From positions 372,001 through 436,000 of the forward strand of contig VRMN01000011.1 of the NCBI GenBank assembly GCA_008690995.1: DNA of 64,000 nt, given 5' to 3'. The first letter of the stretch is position 1; every line of letters begins with the position of its first letter. The stretch is from Porphyridium purpureum. Lineage: Eukaryota; Rhodophyta; Bangiophyceae; Porphyridiales; Porphyridiaceae. The translations under genes and the position numbers were made by a program. Below are positions 39,509-48,469 of the stretch, piece after piece. Below the pieces are notes generated by a model. The model ran no database searches and was not told where the DNA came from. It was given only the letters and a program-made list of their open reading frames with translations.

Positions 39509-39606
39509 AACAAAGAATGTTTTATGTGAAACCAAATTCTGCTGGCTGTCCCGCATGGCATTCCTCGCTTCTCGCACCTGTCTGACTCATCCCTATCGAC
39601 TACAAG

Positions 39607-41217
39607 CTACGCGAGGTGGCGCAGTCTAAGAATATCGCTGCGCGTAATCATCCCCACCACACGCCCACTTTCTTCTTCGATCACAGGTAGCCGCCCCACC
39701 TGTTGCTCCACCATAATATTTTCAATTTCGTTCGCGGGCGTATCAATGCCCACGCTAATAACCTGAGTGCGATACGCGCCCTTCAGAGGGCGGTCGAGCG
39801 CTTCACTCTCGCCCATGGTCTCGAGGATAAACACGTCACCAGAGGTGACCACACCCAGAAGCTTGCCGTCATCGTCCACGATGGCGAGGCCGGAAATGTT
39901 GTGTGTGACCATGATCTCCTTTGCCTCCCGCAGGGTGGTGTCCTTTCCGCACGTCTTGACATCTGGGGACATGATGTCGCGTGCCACTTTAGGCTCGGGC
40001 AATTTCTCGATCACTTCGGCCATGATGACGTCTAGCAAGCCCAAAATCTCATCGCGCGAGCCGCGCAAGCTGACCGCGGCTGCTTTCGGGTGCCCGCCTC
40101 CCCCGAGCTTGGCGAACACGCTGTGAAAGTCCACGTTCTGTGTCCGAGCTCGCGCGCGCGCAATCACGGAACCTTGCAGTACGTCTCTGTTCTTTTTGTA
40201 CTTGTTGCACATACACAGCACCACGAGGTCGCAGCCAGACAGCTCGAGCAAGTCGGTCGTAACAGCCGACATGCCTTGCACAAATGCTTCTGCGTCGAGC
40301 ACAACTTTGCCAAGAGTTATACCTTTGACGACAATGCGCTCCAGTACGTCGAGCCCCGCAGCCAAATACTTGCGCTGCAGCGGTGTGAGAACTTGCATGA
40401 GAAATTCGCTAATCGTGCGCATGTCCGCACCTTGACCGAGCAGGTAGGCTAGCGCCTCTGCGTCGCGCGGAGTGGTGTTTTCGTACGTTAATGAGCCTGT
40501 GTCTGCGTGAATTGCGAGCGCCATGAGCGTAGCCTCGGAGTCAGTGAGTATGACGTTCGCATCTCGCAGCCGCTCCACAATCATCGTGGTGACGGCCCCG
40601 ACGTCTTCCAGCACTACCTCAAGCTTCGGATTCGAAACATTGCATTCAGCTGCATGGTGATCGTACACTGTGACTCCTCCTGGCGCCATTTCCAGCCATT
40701 CTTTAGCTGTATCTCCTACGCGCTCGGTTCGCTGCGTATCCACCACGCCGACCCAATGGATCCGTTCCTTCTTGATTGCCTTGAGTGGCGTGATTGGAAA
40801 CATCTGCTTGTGCAGAGCCAAAAATCTCTTCACCGACGGGTTTTCACCGCCTGGAAGCACTACTTTGGTTCCATTCCCGCGGAGCTTGGCCAGCCCGACC
40901 GCTGCTGCGAGCGTATCAAAATCTGCCGTAAGATGTGTCACCACGACATCAAGCGTTTTGTTCTTTCTGTTCGCCTCGGAAACCACACTTTCATCTTCGT
41001 CAGTGACGTCGACGTCCAAATCGCTTTCTGTGCCTTCGGTGTCCAAAACAGACGCGCGTATCGTGCAGGACGGCACGAGAATCGCCGGCACGCGAAGCCC
41101 TAGCCGGCGCTTTGCCACGAATCCCGACACGTGTGGTTGACACATCCCGTGTCTTCGTGCAGCAACTGTGAGATGCCTGTTTTGCGCAGGTGCCGTGAGC
41201 GACGCAAAAGCATCCAT
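39607..41217 (-). CDS. DHH/DHHA1 phosphoesterase with paired CBS domains, organelle-targeted
   Basis: 536 residues from ATG 41217. DHH-superfamily hydrolase signatures: HLTADFDTLAAAVGLAKL (motif I), VVDTQ (II), VYDHHAAECN (III), ALAIHADTGSLTYENTTPRD (IV), and DHHA1 glycine box KLGGGGHPKAAAV. Two CBS domains follow (ARDIMSPDVKTCGKDTTLREA; then VISVGIDTPANEIENIMVEQQVGRLPVIEE) that usually sense adenine nucleotides. In bacteria the same order precedes a tRNA nucleotidyltransferase/poly(A) polymerase domain; here the protein ends right after the second CBS. The leader of about 50 residues (MDAFASLTAPAQNRHLTVAARRH) looks like a transit peptide. Likely a plastid or mitochondrial oligonucleotide phosphodiesterase; substrate inferred only. 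Confidence 0.88.
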   Translation of the reverse strand: MDAFASLTAPAQNRHLTVAARRHGMCQPHVSGFVAKRRLGLRVPAILVPSCTIRASVLDTEGTESDLDVDVTDEDESVVSEANRKNKTLDVVVTHLTADFDTLAAAVGLAKLRGNGTKVVLPGGENPSVKRFLALHKQMFPITPLKAIKKERIHWVGVVDTQRTERVGDTAKEWLEMAPGGVTVYDHHAAECNVSNPKLEVVLEDVGAVTTMIVERLRDANVILTDSEATLMALAIHADTGSLTYENTTPRDAEALAYLLGQGADMRTISEFLMQVLTPLQRKYLAAGLDVLERIVVKGITLGKVVLDAEAFVQGMSAVTTDLLELSGCDLVVLCMCNKYKKNRDVLQGSVIARARARTQNVDFHSVFAKLGGGGHPKAAAVSLRGSRDEILGLLDVIMAEVIEKLPEPKVARDIMSPDVKTCGKDTTLREAKEIMVTHNISGLAIVDDDGKLLGVVTSGDVFILETMGESEALDRPLKGAYRTQVISVGIDTPANEIENIMVEQQVGRLPVIEEESGRVVGMITRSDILRLRHLA

Positions 41218-41501
41218 GGTGCCGTGCAGCTGACGATTACTGCCGAGGTCTCTGGTGCTTTGCACGTTCTTTTACATGTGACCTCTCCGCAACGTGCGAG
41301 TTCATCGGTTTCTATTGACGTTCTGTGTGGATGAATCGTTAAACCGTTTGCACGCAACCTTGCGCGTGTATTTCGGACCGGCGAGTTGGACGTTTATTCC
41401 ACGGTTTCCCAGGCTCCGAGTTGCGGCTTCTTTCTTGCTCCGCGGAAGCAACGACAACAGCCGCCGCAACTTAAGACGTAAGCACAACTGGTACGTAATA
41501 T

Positions 41502-42500
41502 TTACCTCCACTTATTCTTCTTCTGCATGAAATCGTACACGCTGTTGTTGGTCTCCCTGGGCAAGTAGTATTGCTGCACGACCGAGGTCTGCGACGGATT
41601 CGACGGATTCGACGGCATCGACGCTGACTGGGATGGTTTTCGGCGATCTAACGTGTTATTCCAGTCACGAGGCTTGTCTAGAGGCGGGCTGTACGTGCCT
41701 GAACTGGCGCGGTACGCGTTCGAGGGCGACGATTTACGCACTGCGCTCTTGTACTTGTACGTGGGATCCTTTGGCGAAGATGAGGCAGGGGTCTGCGCCT
41801 TGACAGGAGCCTTCTCGCTTTCAGCCGACTGAGTCACAGAGTCAGAGCCTGCGGCAGCGCTCGTGCGCGTATCCGTGTCCTCCTTACTCGGCGAAAGAGT
41901 GTCTTTGGAACTCACCGATGCCTTCTCGGGAGTTGCATTCGTTGTTTGGGTGCCAGGAGTCGGCGGAGCTTGAATGTTCCACTGGAAGCCCCTTGGAGTC
42001 CAGGAGGGCGCAGCGCCAGCATCAGATGGAGACGCAATCGCCGGCACCGGGGATGCCGCGGACGCAGACGCTAGGGCGAACGCCGAAGTGCTGCGTGCCT
42101 CTGACTCTGCCTGCGCGTCCATTTTTTGTACAATCATCAAGCCCAAATACACCATACTCACTGTGAAGACCACGGCGCTCCAGAACGGCGAGTACACGCG
42201 TGCAAAGACCATGCGCAACGCTGCCTTGACGAATCCCACGACGGGGCGCACGCTTTCGCCAAAGGGCGAGTTGTGCACGGCGCCGGCGCCTGCAAATGCC
42301 AAGAGCACCAGTTTCCTGACATAAGACGGGTCGCGGGTGCTCATCCTGACCGTCCTCACGCGTAGCGCCGACAGGCGCACCTGCGAGGACGCCACAGACA
42401 CGGCCGCAGCGCCTGCGAACCGTCCGCATGACGCGTGGGCCGCGACCGTTCCACCATGCCCGAGGAACGACGAAGACCCAATAGTACCGACGTACGCCAT
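41502..42500 (-). CDS. Organelle membrane protein of unknown function, Ser/Pro-rich
   Basis: 332 residues from ATG 42500. The start MAYVGTIGSSSFLGHGG followed by Ala/Ser/Arg-rich sequence resembles a red algal plastid transit peptide and the MAFVSG start of the thioredoxin in this window. One membrane segment lies near the middle of the amino half (YSPFWSAVVFTVSMVYLGLM). Beyond it about 170 residues are low-complexity, rich in Ser, Thr, Pro and Ala. The end returns to ordered-looking sequence (VVQQYYLPRETNNSVYDFMQ), which may be a binding tail. No family recognised. Confidence 0.7.
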   Translation of the reverse strand: MAYVGTIGSSSFLGHGGTVAAHASCGRFAGAAAVSVASSQVRLSALRVRTVRMSTRDPSYVRKLVLLAFAGAGAVHNSPFGESVRPVVGFVKAALRMVFARVYSPFWSAVVFTVSMVYLGLMIVQKMDAQAESEARSTSAFALASASAASPVPAIASPSDAGAAPSWTPRGFQWNIQAPPTPGTQTTNATPEKASVSSKDTLSPSKEDTDTRTSAAAGSDSVTQSAESEKAPVKAQTPASSSPKDPTYKYKSAVRKSSPSNAYRASSGTYSPPLDKPRDWNNTLDRRKPSQSASMPSNPSNPSQTSVVQQYYLPRETNNSVYDFMQKKNKWR

Positions 42501-42842
42501 CACGCGTAAAAAACCCCCCCGACTCTTCTTACTGTTTTCTCTGTCACAAGGCCAGACGAAGCTTCGGAAACGATGAACAACTCGCGCAGGACTTCCGTCC
42601 CCTCCCCTCTCGCCCCCGCTGCCTCTGTTTCTCCGACTTCGAGATAGAACGGAGGTGCCGCGGTGTACTTGAGGTACAGTCACTTCTGGTTATGTTTAAT
42701 CATTCTGGTCATTTATTAATATGCGTTAATTAATTCAGGTCCACAGTGGAAAGCGAGAGGGCGCCGGTGTGAGGAGTGGGAGAATGCGAGGCTCGGGTCT
42801 GAGATTGAGCGCGCACTTGACGGACATGAGCCAGTGGTGAGT
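42501..42842. promoter_or_regulatory. Divergent region before the SDR gene
   Basis: About 340 bases between divergent starts. An AT-rich patch at 42695-42735 contains the near-palindrome TTAATATGCGTTAATTAA about 110 bases before the SDR start. No gene. Confidence 0.35.
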
Positions 42843-43619
42843 ATGAGCGCGTCCATGTTTGACCTCGCTGGCCGCGTTGCGATTGTGACGGGTGGAAATG
42901 GCGGGATTGGGTTGGGCATTGCGGAAGGTTTGGCGTCGGCCGGTGCGACAGTTGTGGTGGCCGCACGCGATACAGACAAGTCGTTGAGCGCCGTGGAGCG
43001 TCTGAGTCGAGTGAGCAGTGCACGGCACAGTCATGTGCAGGTCGATGTTGCGGATGAGGCAAGTTGTCGCGCAATGTCGCAGTCTGTGGTGGACGCGCAC
43101 GGCCGCATCGACATTCTGGTCGCGAATGCTGGCATCACAGTGCGGAAAGCCCCCGAGGATCTCACGCCAGGTGATTGGAGCAAGGTTTTGAGCGTGAATC
43201 TCGACGGTACCTTTTTTGCTGCACAAGCAGTCTTCCCATTCATGAAGCAGCAGGGCGGCGGGAAAGTGATCACTGTCGGGAGCATGGCGTCTCTGTTTGG
43301 ACTGCCTTTTGCAGCCGCGTACGCCGCGGCAAAGGGCGGTGTGGTACAGCTAACGCGCTCTCTAGCTACGGCATGGGCCGCAGACAACATCCAGTGCAAC
43401 GCGATTCTGCCCGGCTGGATTGACACCGATCTCACGAGCGCGGCACGCAGCCAGGTCGAGGGCCTGCACGAGCGCGTGGTTGGGCGCACGCCTGCTGGGC
43501 GGTGGGGACGGCCAGACGACTTTGCCGGCGTCGCCGTGTTTCTCGCCAGCCGTGCGTCAGACTTTGTGACTGGCACCGCCCTGCCGGTAGACGGCGGGTA
43601 CTCTGTCAATGCGGGCTAG
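42843..43619 (+). CDS. Short-chain dehydrogenase/reductase (gluconate/KduD-like)
   Basis: 258 residues from ATG 42843. Classical SDR: TGGNGGIGLGIAEGL cofactor glycines, ARDTDKS after the second strand, NAGIT, and the catalytic Ser...Tyr...Lys set in GSMASLFGLPFAAAYAAAKGG. It ends with GRWGRPDDFAGVAVFLASRAS and TGTALPVDGGYSVN, the pattern of bacterial-type sugar-acid and glucose dehydrogenases in this family. The absence of an Asp after the second strand suggests NADP(H) rather than NAD(H), tentatively. No targeting peptide. Substrate cannot be fixed from sequence. Confidence 0.88.
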   Translation: MSASMFDLAGRVAIVTGGNGGIGLGIAEGLASAGATVVVAARDTDKSLSAVERLSRVSSARHSHVQVDVADEASCRAMSQSVVDAHGRIDILVANAGITVRKAPEDLTPGDWSKVLSVNLDGTFFAAQAVFPFMKQQGGGKVITVGSMASLFGLPFAAAYAAAKGGVVQLTRSLATAWAADNIQCNAILPGWIDTDLTSAARSQVEGLHERVVGRTPAGRWGRPDDFAGVAVFLASRASDFVTGTALPVDGGYSVNAG

Positions 43620-44377
43620 GCCGACTGAGCGCGCACGTGCCGATGCGCTGGCGAGTCAGCGCCAAAGACGCACATGACCACACCCTTTTATTGTTGTGCT
43701 CGCACATGGCTCGTTTGCACCGCGGACGGCTAAGGATGACGCAGGCGAAGGGTCGAGCGTAGACGAGCCACGAGCCGCCGAGCAGCGGCGTGTGTTGAAA
43801 CTCAGCATCCGCCCGCACGCCACTACCCAAACCTGTTGAAGCGCCGCTCTCCGTGCCGACCCAAACACGACGCGCCGCCCGCAGCTTCTGTGACCCACCA
43901 CCGGGCCCTCACCCTCGCACACGCCACCGCCCCATCGTATGTACAGTTCGACCACAGACCCGCAGCCCCGAAAGTACAGTCGCGCTCCGCCTGGATCCCG
44001 TTTATTGGCCGACACGACAAGAAGGTATTTTGTTGTGTGATGGTCTTACGCGCCGAGGACGCACAACTCAACCCGGAATAGAACGCATAACGCATTATGC
44101 AACTTACGCCGCATTACAAGGTGAACAGCATACACACACAAACACCCAAACCACCAAAATCACCATGAGGTTTATTGTTCCCTTGTTTTTTTGTGGCGGG
44201 TATTGCAGGGGGGGGGGGCTTAAATTTATACGTCCGATCTGAATGAACGTCTTTGTCCACATGTGCATATGCACGCAAGTCATTTCAATATGGAAATGGG
44301 ATGTTTTTGGGTCTATATTAGTATACTAGTATGGACGATCCATCCCTTCGACCATGAGTCCAAAAACTACCCATAGC

Positions 44378-44422
44378 ACTAGTAGGAGTCGTACTAGGAG
44401 GAGTTGTACTAGTAGGCGCGTG
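44378..44422 (+). repeat. Three-copy 15-bp tandem repeat beginning ACTAG
   Basis: Units start at 44378, 44393 and 44408: ACTAGTAGGAGTCGT, ACTAGGAGGAGTTGT, ACTAGTAGGCGCGTG. A fourth ACTAGT lies in the palindrome at 44323-44332. The array ends about 70 bases before a TATA box, which suggests regulatory sites (inference). Confidence 0.75.
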
Positions 44423-44490
44423 CGTGTCGCGTTTTTCCTCCACGTGACGGCGACACTTGAAAACCCCGAGGCCCGAAACTCAAACTCACC

Positions 44491-44498
44491 TATAAAAG
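44491..44498 (+). promoter_or_regulatory. TATA box of the C2H2 zinc-finger gene
   Basis: TATAAAAG in a CCTATAAAAGGG context, a near-perfect consensus. It would place transcription start near 44520, about 190 bases before the likely start codon. Confidence 0.7.
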
Positions 44499-44711
44499 GG
44501 AGCGGCGGCTTTCAGGTAGAAGCGTGCGGGCAGACCGTGGATGGAGGCACAGACCCAAAACGCGTGGGGGCGGGTGGGTGGCTGAGGATGGCAGCGCGTG
44601 CAAGCAAGTGCGAGTGGCAGAAGGAACGGCGGTGACGCGCGACGTGCGGGGCCTGAGGAGAGGGTGTGCCGGGGGGATAGGAGAAGAGAGAGAACGAGTG
44701 GGTTTCGTGAG

Positions 44712-45422
44712 ATGGGAGAGAGAGAAAGGGGGATGGTCTCGTCCATCGCCATGGGGGGTGGACGCGCCTTTGCGTCGTTTTTGGAGCGGCACGACGCCGT
44801 GTCTCGTGGTCACGGACAGGGGCAAGCACATGCTGAGCCGTGTATGCGCGAGGAGAGGGCCCAGCCACATCTGCAGCAGAACGGGGAGGAGTATCAAGGA
44901 CAGCATCGGATCCCGCTGAACAGGGCGAACGTCTTGGAGCAGCCACAGCCGCTGCACCAGCGACAACAACAACCGCAAAGACAAGGCCAAGGCCAAAGCC
45001 AAGCAAGAAATCCGCAGAGGCAAAAACAACAACAACAACAACATGAAGACAGGGAACAAGCTAGTAGTTCTTTAACGCATAGAAGTGACTTTGCCGAGAA
45101 CTCAGAGAGTACCTCGGAAGCGCCGCCCGAGAACACTCATCGCGGCGGCAGAATGGCTCCATACTCAAAGCTGCCCCGCCTGAGGAGTAAGCTCGTGGCG
45201 GAGCAAGGCTCGAGTCTAGCGTGCCGCATGTGCCGCAAACCGTTCCGAAGACGATCGAACCTGAATAAGCACATTCGAAATCATCACGAGAACCTCAAGT
45301 CGTATCGCTGCAATTTGTGTCCGCTCATGTTCAAGCAGAAGAGTGGTGTGGTCAAGCACTTGAACATGAAGCACGACGTATTCATCGGGTCGAGCAGCGC
45401 GGGTAGCACGGCGGGCGAATAA
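44712..45422 (+). CDS. C2H2 zinc-finger protein with Gln-rich region
   Basis: 236 residues from ATG 44712 (ATG 44733 is an alternative). Two tandem C2H2 fingers near the carboxyl end: CRMCRKPFRRRSNLNKHIRNHH, then a variant linker ENLKSYR, then CNLCPLMFKQKSGVVKHLNMKH. The middle is very rich in Gln (PQRQGQGQSQARNPQRQKQQ), typical of a transcription activation segment. Two fingers are enough for specific DNA binding with help from flanking basic residues (RLRSKLVAEQ). Probably a nuclear transcription factor. Two short upstream frames could restrain translation. Confidence 0.8.
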   Translation: MGERERGMVSSIAMGGGRAFASFLERHDAVSRGHGQGQAHAEPCMREERAQPHLQQNGEEYQGQHRIPLNRANVLEQPQPLHQRQQQPQRQGQGQSQARNPQRQKQQQQQHEDREQASSSLTHRSDFAENSESTSEAPPENTHRGGRMAPYSKLPRLRSKLVAEQGSSLACRMCRKPFRRRSNLNKHIRNHHENLKSYRCNLCPLMFKQKSGVVKHLNMKHDVFIGSSSAGSTAGE

Positions 45423-45555
45423 TCCTACGCCTTTGTATTTCACTGTGAACATATAACTACATGTCTAGAAAAAAAGGGTGAAAGATAGACAGAAACTGCT
45501 CTCTCTCTCTCATGTGACAACAAGAGCTGTAGAAGCGTGACGACCCCGGCGAGCG

Positions 45556-45771
45556 ATGTTCGAGCGAAACCTTCCGTTGGACGAGGAAGGGCGGGGACAT
45601 CTTGCGCTGCATCTGCTCTTGCTTGACAAGACTTGGGCTTCCGCGCTATCATCGCACCTGGGCCGCGGTTACGATGAGAAGCTCGTTGACAAACTCGTTG
45701 CCTTTAGGTTCGACCGGTGCAAAGATGCGAAACGTCTTGACCTGCGCGACATTCCCGGGTCTATGGTATAG
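45556..45771 (+). CDS. Possible small protein, 71 residues
   Basis: ATG 45556 to TAG. Charged sequence (MFERNLPLDEEGRGHLALHL...) with codon use like the neighbouring genes and no low-complexity stretches. No family recognised. It lies between the zinc-finger stop and the AATF 3' end, which otherwise hold nothing recognisable. Could also be chance. Confidence 0.3.
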   Translation: MFERNLPLDEEGRGHLALHLLLLDKTWASALSSHLGRGYDEKLVDKLVAFRFDRCKDAKRLDLRDIPGSMV

Positions 45772-45944
45772 GAGTACAGAAAAGACGCTACATTTGGTGG
45801 CGAGATCGTTCAAGAGCTTTATTCTTATTGAGTGAGAAAGCGGATTTTCTTTTTTAGGAAAAAGGCGGAATGATTACTCGAAAACCAAATGAAGTGTTGC
45901 GCGAATGTGCCATACCTTCTCCATTATTTCTTCTCTTCCCTTTC

Positions 45945-47246
45945 CTACTGTCTGTTCCCGAACAAGCCACCGATCAGATCATTCAGATACGGCGGGACTT
46001 CTTCCGGTACCGAAACAAGAAACCCAGCTAGCTTTTCGTGCGCCACGAAGCGCAACTTGCGCCCTTTGCTTGCACGCCGGTCAACCTCCTTGCGCGACTG
46101 GTGGCGCGTTGAGCGAAGCAGGAGGCTCTGCTGGACACCAGCATCGAGGTGCGCGAATTGGCTCTGCTGGTCGGGCGCCTGCTCAATCACCATGCGCAGT
46201 AATTGTCGGTACAGCTCTCCATCGTCAAAACGAGCGCCTTGACTACCACTGTGATGACCACCTAGCACTTTCCGCAACACCAGCTCGGGCTTTTTGGACA
46301 CCAGTTCTTCCAGTTCCTGCATGGCGTCAAAGCCGTCCGCTCCGAAAGGCGCTGAACCCATCGTGGCTGGCTGTTGGGATGCAAGAAATGCCGAAGGCCG
46401 CGCAAGCTCGGCAGTTTTGCGCTGCCACTGCCGCAGTGTGCGCGCCATCCACGGCCGCGCTGTCGTATATGCCAACTCGAGCTCCTCACCCAGTGCATAA
46501 TCTCGATCACCGCTAGGTGGCCGTCTGTCCGCAAGCACAAACGCATCTGACCTGCTCCCGAGCTTCTGCAGTAGTCTGTAAATATCACGCGAGAGCAACG
46601 CAAGCTCCAGCAATACCTCTGCCTGACTCTCGTCACTGTCATCAGCCTGTCGGTCGGCGAGTCTTTGCGGCTCTTGAACCACACGGGACGAAAGCAGTGC
46701 CTGAATTTGAATTCGTAGTGACAGAACATAGTCAAACATGCGCGACTGGTGGGCAACACATCGCGCTTGTCGGAGCTCGGCTTCATGCTCCCGCCCCAGC
46801 AAATCCGCATGCATGGTGGAGCCGTGCTCGCGCGCAACCTTACCGAGCTCATCAAGAATTCGCAAATCATCCTCTGCGGTGTGGCGCTGCGGGCCTGCAC
46901 CTGTTCTCAAACGCTGCGTCGCGGAGTCGTCCTCCGAATGTGTCTCACTGTCAGAGTACTGTTCGTGCGACGGCGAGGGCGACGGGCCTTGCGCGTCATC
47001 GTCTGATGAAGGAGACGACGATTCTGATTGAAACGATGCTTCTAGCTCATCTTGTTGCGTGTCATCATCTAACGATTCCGATTCTGACTCATGCGCCAAT
47101 GCATCGATCCCTTGTTCCGCCCGCGTTGTGCGCTGCATTGCATACTTGACGCCATCGGGCACCTTCAGTTCGGCGCGCAGCCGGAGGCGCGGCCGACTCG
47201 AGCTTGGCGGCTCGTCATGCTCGGGGCTCTTGCGCTTCTGAACCAT
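45945..47246 (-). CDS. AATF: AATF/Bfr2 (Che-1) ribosome biogenesis factor
   Basis: 433 residues from ATG 47246. Nucleolar protein needed for small-subunit rRNA processing. The amino third is strongly acidic (Asp/Glu/Ser). Then comes the AATF leucine-zipper-like block (EHEAELRQARCVAHQSRMFDYVLSLRIQIQALLSS). The carboxyl end has the TRAUB signature VDRRASKGRKLRFVAHEKLAGFLVSVP, almost identical in pattern to yeast Bfr2 and human AATF. Telo-box sequences (AAACCCTAA on its coding strand) sit 83-113 bases upstream, in keeping with ribosome-biogenesis regulation in plants and algae. Confidence 0.9.
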   Translation of the reverse strand: MVQKRKSPEHDEPPSSSRPRLRLRAELKVPDGVKYAMQRTTRAEQGIDALAHESESESLDDDTQQDELEASFQSESSSPSSDDDAQGPSPSPSHEQYSDSETHSEDDSATQRLRTGAGPQRHTAEDDLRILDELGKVAREHGSTMHADLLGREHEAELRQARCVAHQSRMFDYVLSLRIQIQALLSSRVVQEPQRLADRQADDSDESQAEVLLELALLSRDIYRLLQKLGSRSDAFVLADRRPPSGDRDYALGEELELAYTTARPWMARTLRQWQRKTAELARPSAFLASQQPATMGSAPFGADGFDAMQELEELVSKKPELVLRKVLGGHHSGSQGARFDDGELYRQLLRMVIEQAPDQQSQFAHLDAGVQQSLLLRSTRHQSRKEVDRRASKGRKLRFVAHEKLAGFLVSVPEEVPPYLNDLIGGLFGNRQ

Positions 47247-47328
47247 GTTGCAACGCTCGGGTGTGTACAAGTCGTGGCCGCGCCGCCATCACCGTCGTCG
47301 CCAGACAACAACGCGCTGGTGATGTAAA

Positions 47329-47359
47329 TTAGGGTTTCAAAGTAGGGTTAGGGTTTCTC
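47329..47359 (-). promoter_or_regulatory. Telo-box cluster upstream of AATF
   Basis: On the plus strand TTAGGGTTTC at 47329-47338 and TAGGGTTAGGGTTTC at 47343-47357, i.e. AAACCCTAA-type motifs reading toward AATF. In plants such elements occur in promoters of ribosomal protein and ribosome-biogenesis genes. Confidence 0.55.
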
Positions 47360-48052
47360 ATTGCGCTGCAGACCGGGCAGAAGTGCGAGGTGGCGTAACG
47401 GCAGCGGCCACGGGTGGCCACAGCCCGAATGGATGAACGGTCAAAACCAAACGTGGACGGGTCCCCATTCCCACCCCCATAACTTCCTTCTCACATGCAC
47501 CATCTTGCAGACTGAGAGTAGCCGTCTCCTCTCGGTGCCGAATAGCTTCAGATGCGCATGAGAAAACAGGGACGATTGTCGTGGCAGTGGACACATGCCG
47601 GCTCGCGAGCACAGAAATGTCAGAGCGCGGCGCGGAGTTCGAGCAGGTTTGGCACTTTGCGCAAAGAGTACTTTTTTTCCCCATCAAGCCTCACTATACA
47701 CATTTACTAAATATCCATATCCACCATACTTATACTAAAGAATTATTATCGGTGTCTCCTACATCCGCGGCCGCCGTGGCGGGCACGGACTCGGGACACA
47801 ATCTTCCACGCCATAGAGCGCACGCTCCTATTCCCCGTGAACCCCACTCTCCTAGGACTCCCAGCATTCCGCGAGACGGGCCATACGGACTTCCATGAAC
47901 CCCGCCTGGTCCCACATCTCGCGCAAGAATCATTTGTACAAGACCACACAAGTCCCACATGCTCAAACAAGCATACACATCATCAACATACACAAGCAAA
48001 TGGAGCCACAACTCGTTCACACGAAGCAAACACGGCGCACCTCAGATTCTGC
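47360..48052. other. Intergenic region, no gene seen
   Basis: About 690 bases between AATF and the SP/TP-rich gene. The stretch 47650-47750 is AT-rich. No protein-like frame or RNA recognised. Confidence 0.35.
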
Positions 48053-48469
48053 TTAGGGCATGAGCCAAATGTCCTTGTAATCAATCTGCGCCTTGGCGGC
48101 GCGCTCCGTGACCGTGTTGCTCGAGTGCTTCCTGCTCTCTGCAAGTGTTGGCTGCAGCATGCCATGCTCCTCGTTCCTTCCGCCCGCGCCAGGGTACGAG
48201 CCCAAGCCCGGCGACAGCTCCAGGTGTGGCGGCATGGCGCCCGGCGTGGGCAGACTGAACACGCGCGGGAACGATGACACGCCCAGCGAGGGGCTGCGCG
48301 GGATACCCTCCGGCGTTTTCGGGGGCACCTGAATCACATCTGCCTTGCGCACGTACGGCGACATGCGCTCCATGCTCGGCGACATGGGCAGCTGGCTCGA
48401 GAAGTCGCGGAAGCCCCGCGACGAGCTCAGCGAGCGGCCCAGCGCGCTCAAGTCCGGCGACTTGTCCAT
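48053..48469 (-). CDS. Small Ser/Pro-rich protein with many SP/TP sites
   Basis: 138 residues from ATG 48469. Third codon positions are almost all G or C, stronger than neighbours, which supports real and probably high expression. It contains repeated proline-directed phosphorylation sites (KSPD, MSPS, MSPY, KTPE, RSPS, PTPG, LSPG) and a distinct end AKAQIDYKDIWLMP. No signal peptide, membrane segment or known domain. Likely a phosphoregulated, intrinsically disordered protein; partner unknown. Confidence 0.65.
   Translation of the reverse strand: MDKSPDLSALGRSLSSSRGFRDFSSQLPMSPSMERMSPYVRKADVIQVPPKTPEGIPRSPSLGVSSFPRVFSLPTPGAMPPHLELSPGLGSYPGAGGRNEEHGMLQPTLAESRKHSSNTVTERAAKAQIDYKDIWLMP

Larger units (their letters stand above)
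43620..44711. promoter_or_regulatory. Zinc-finger gene upstream region
   Basis: About 1.1 kb. It includes a G12 run (about 44208-44219), a perfect palindrome ATACTAGTAT (44323-44332), a 15-bp tandem repeat (44378-44422) and a TATA box (44491). Two short upstream reading frames start at ATG 44539 and ATG 44588, before the zinc-finger start codon. No protein gene seen. Confidence 0.5.

Noticed and set aside
47329-47359. Interstitial telomere or chromosome end
   Set aside because: Only three partial TTAGGG-like units, located at a gene promoter. A telo-box regulatory element explains them better.
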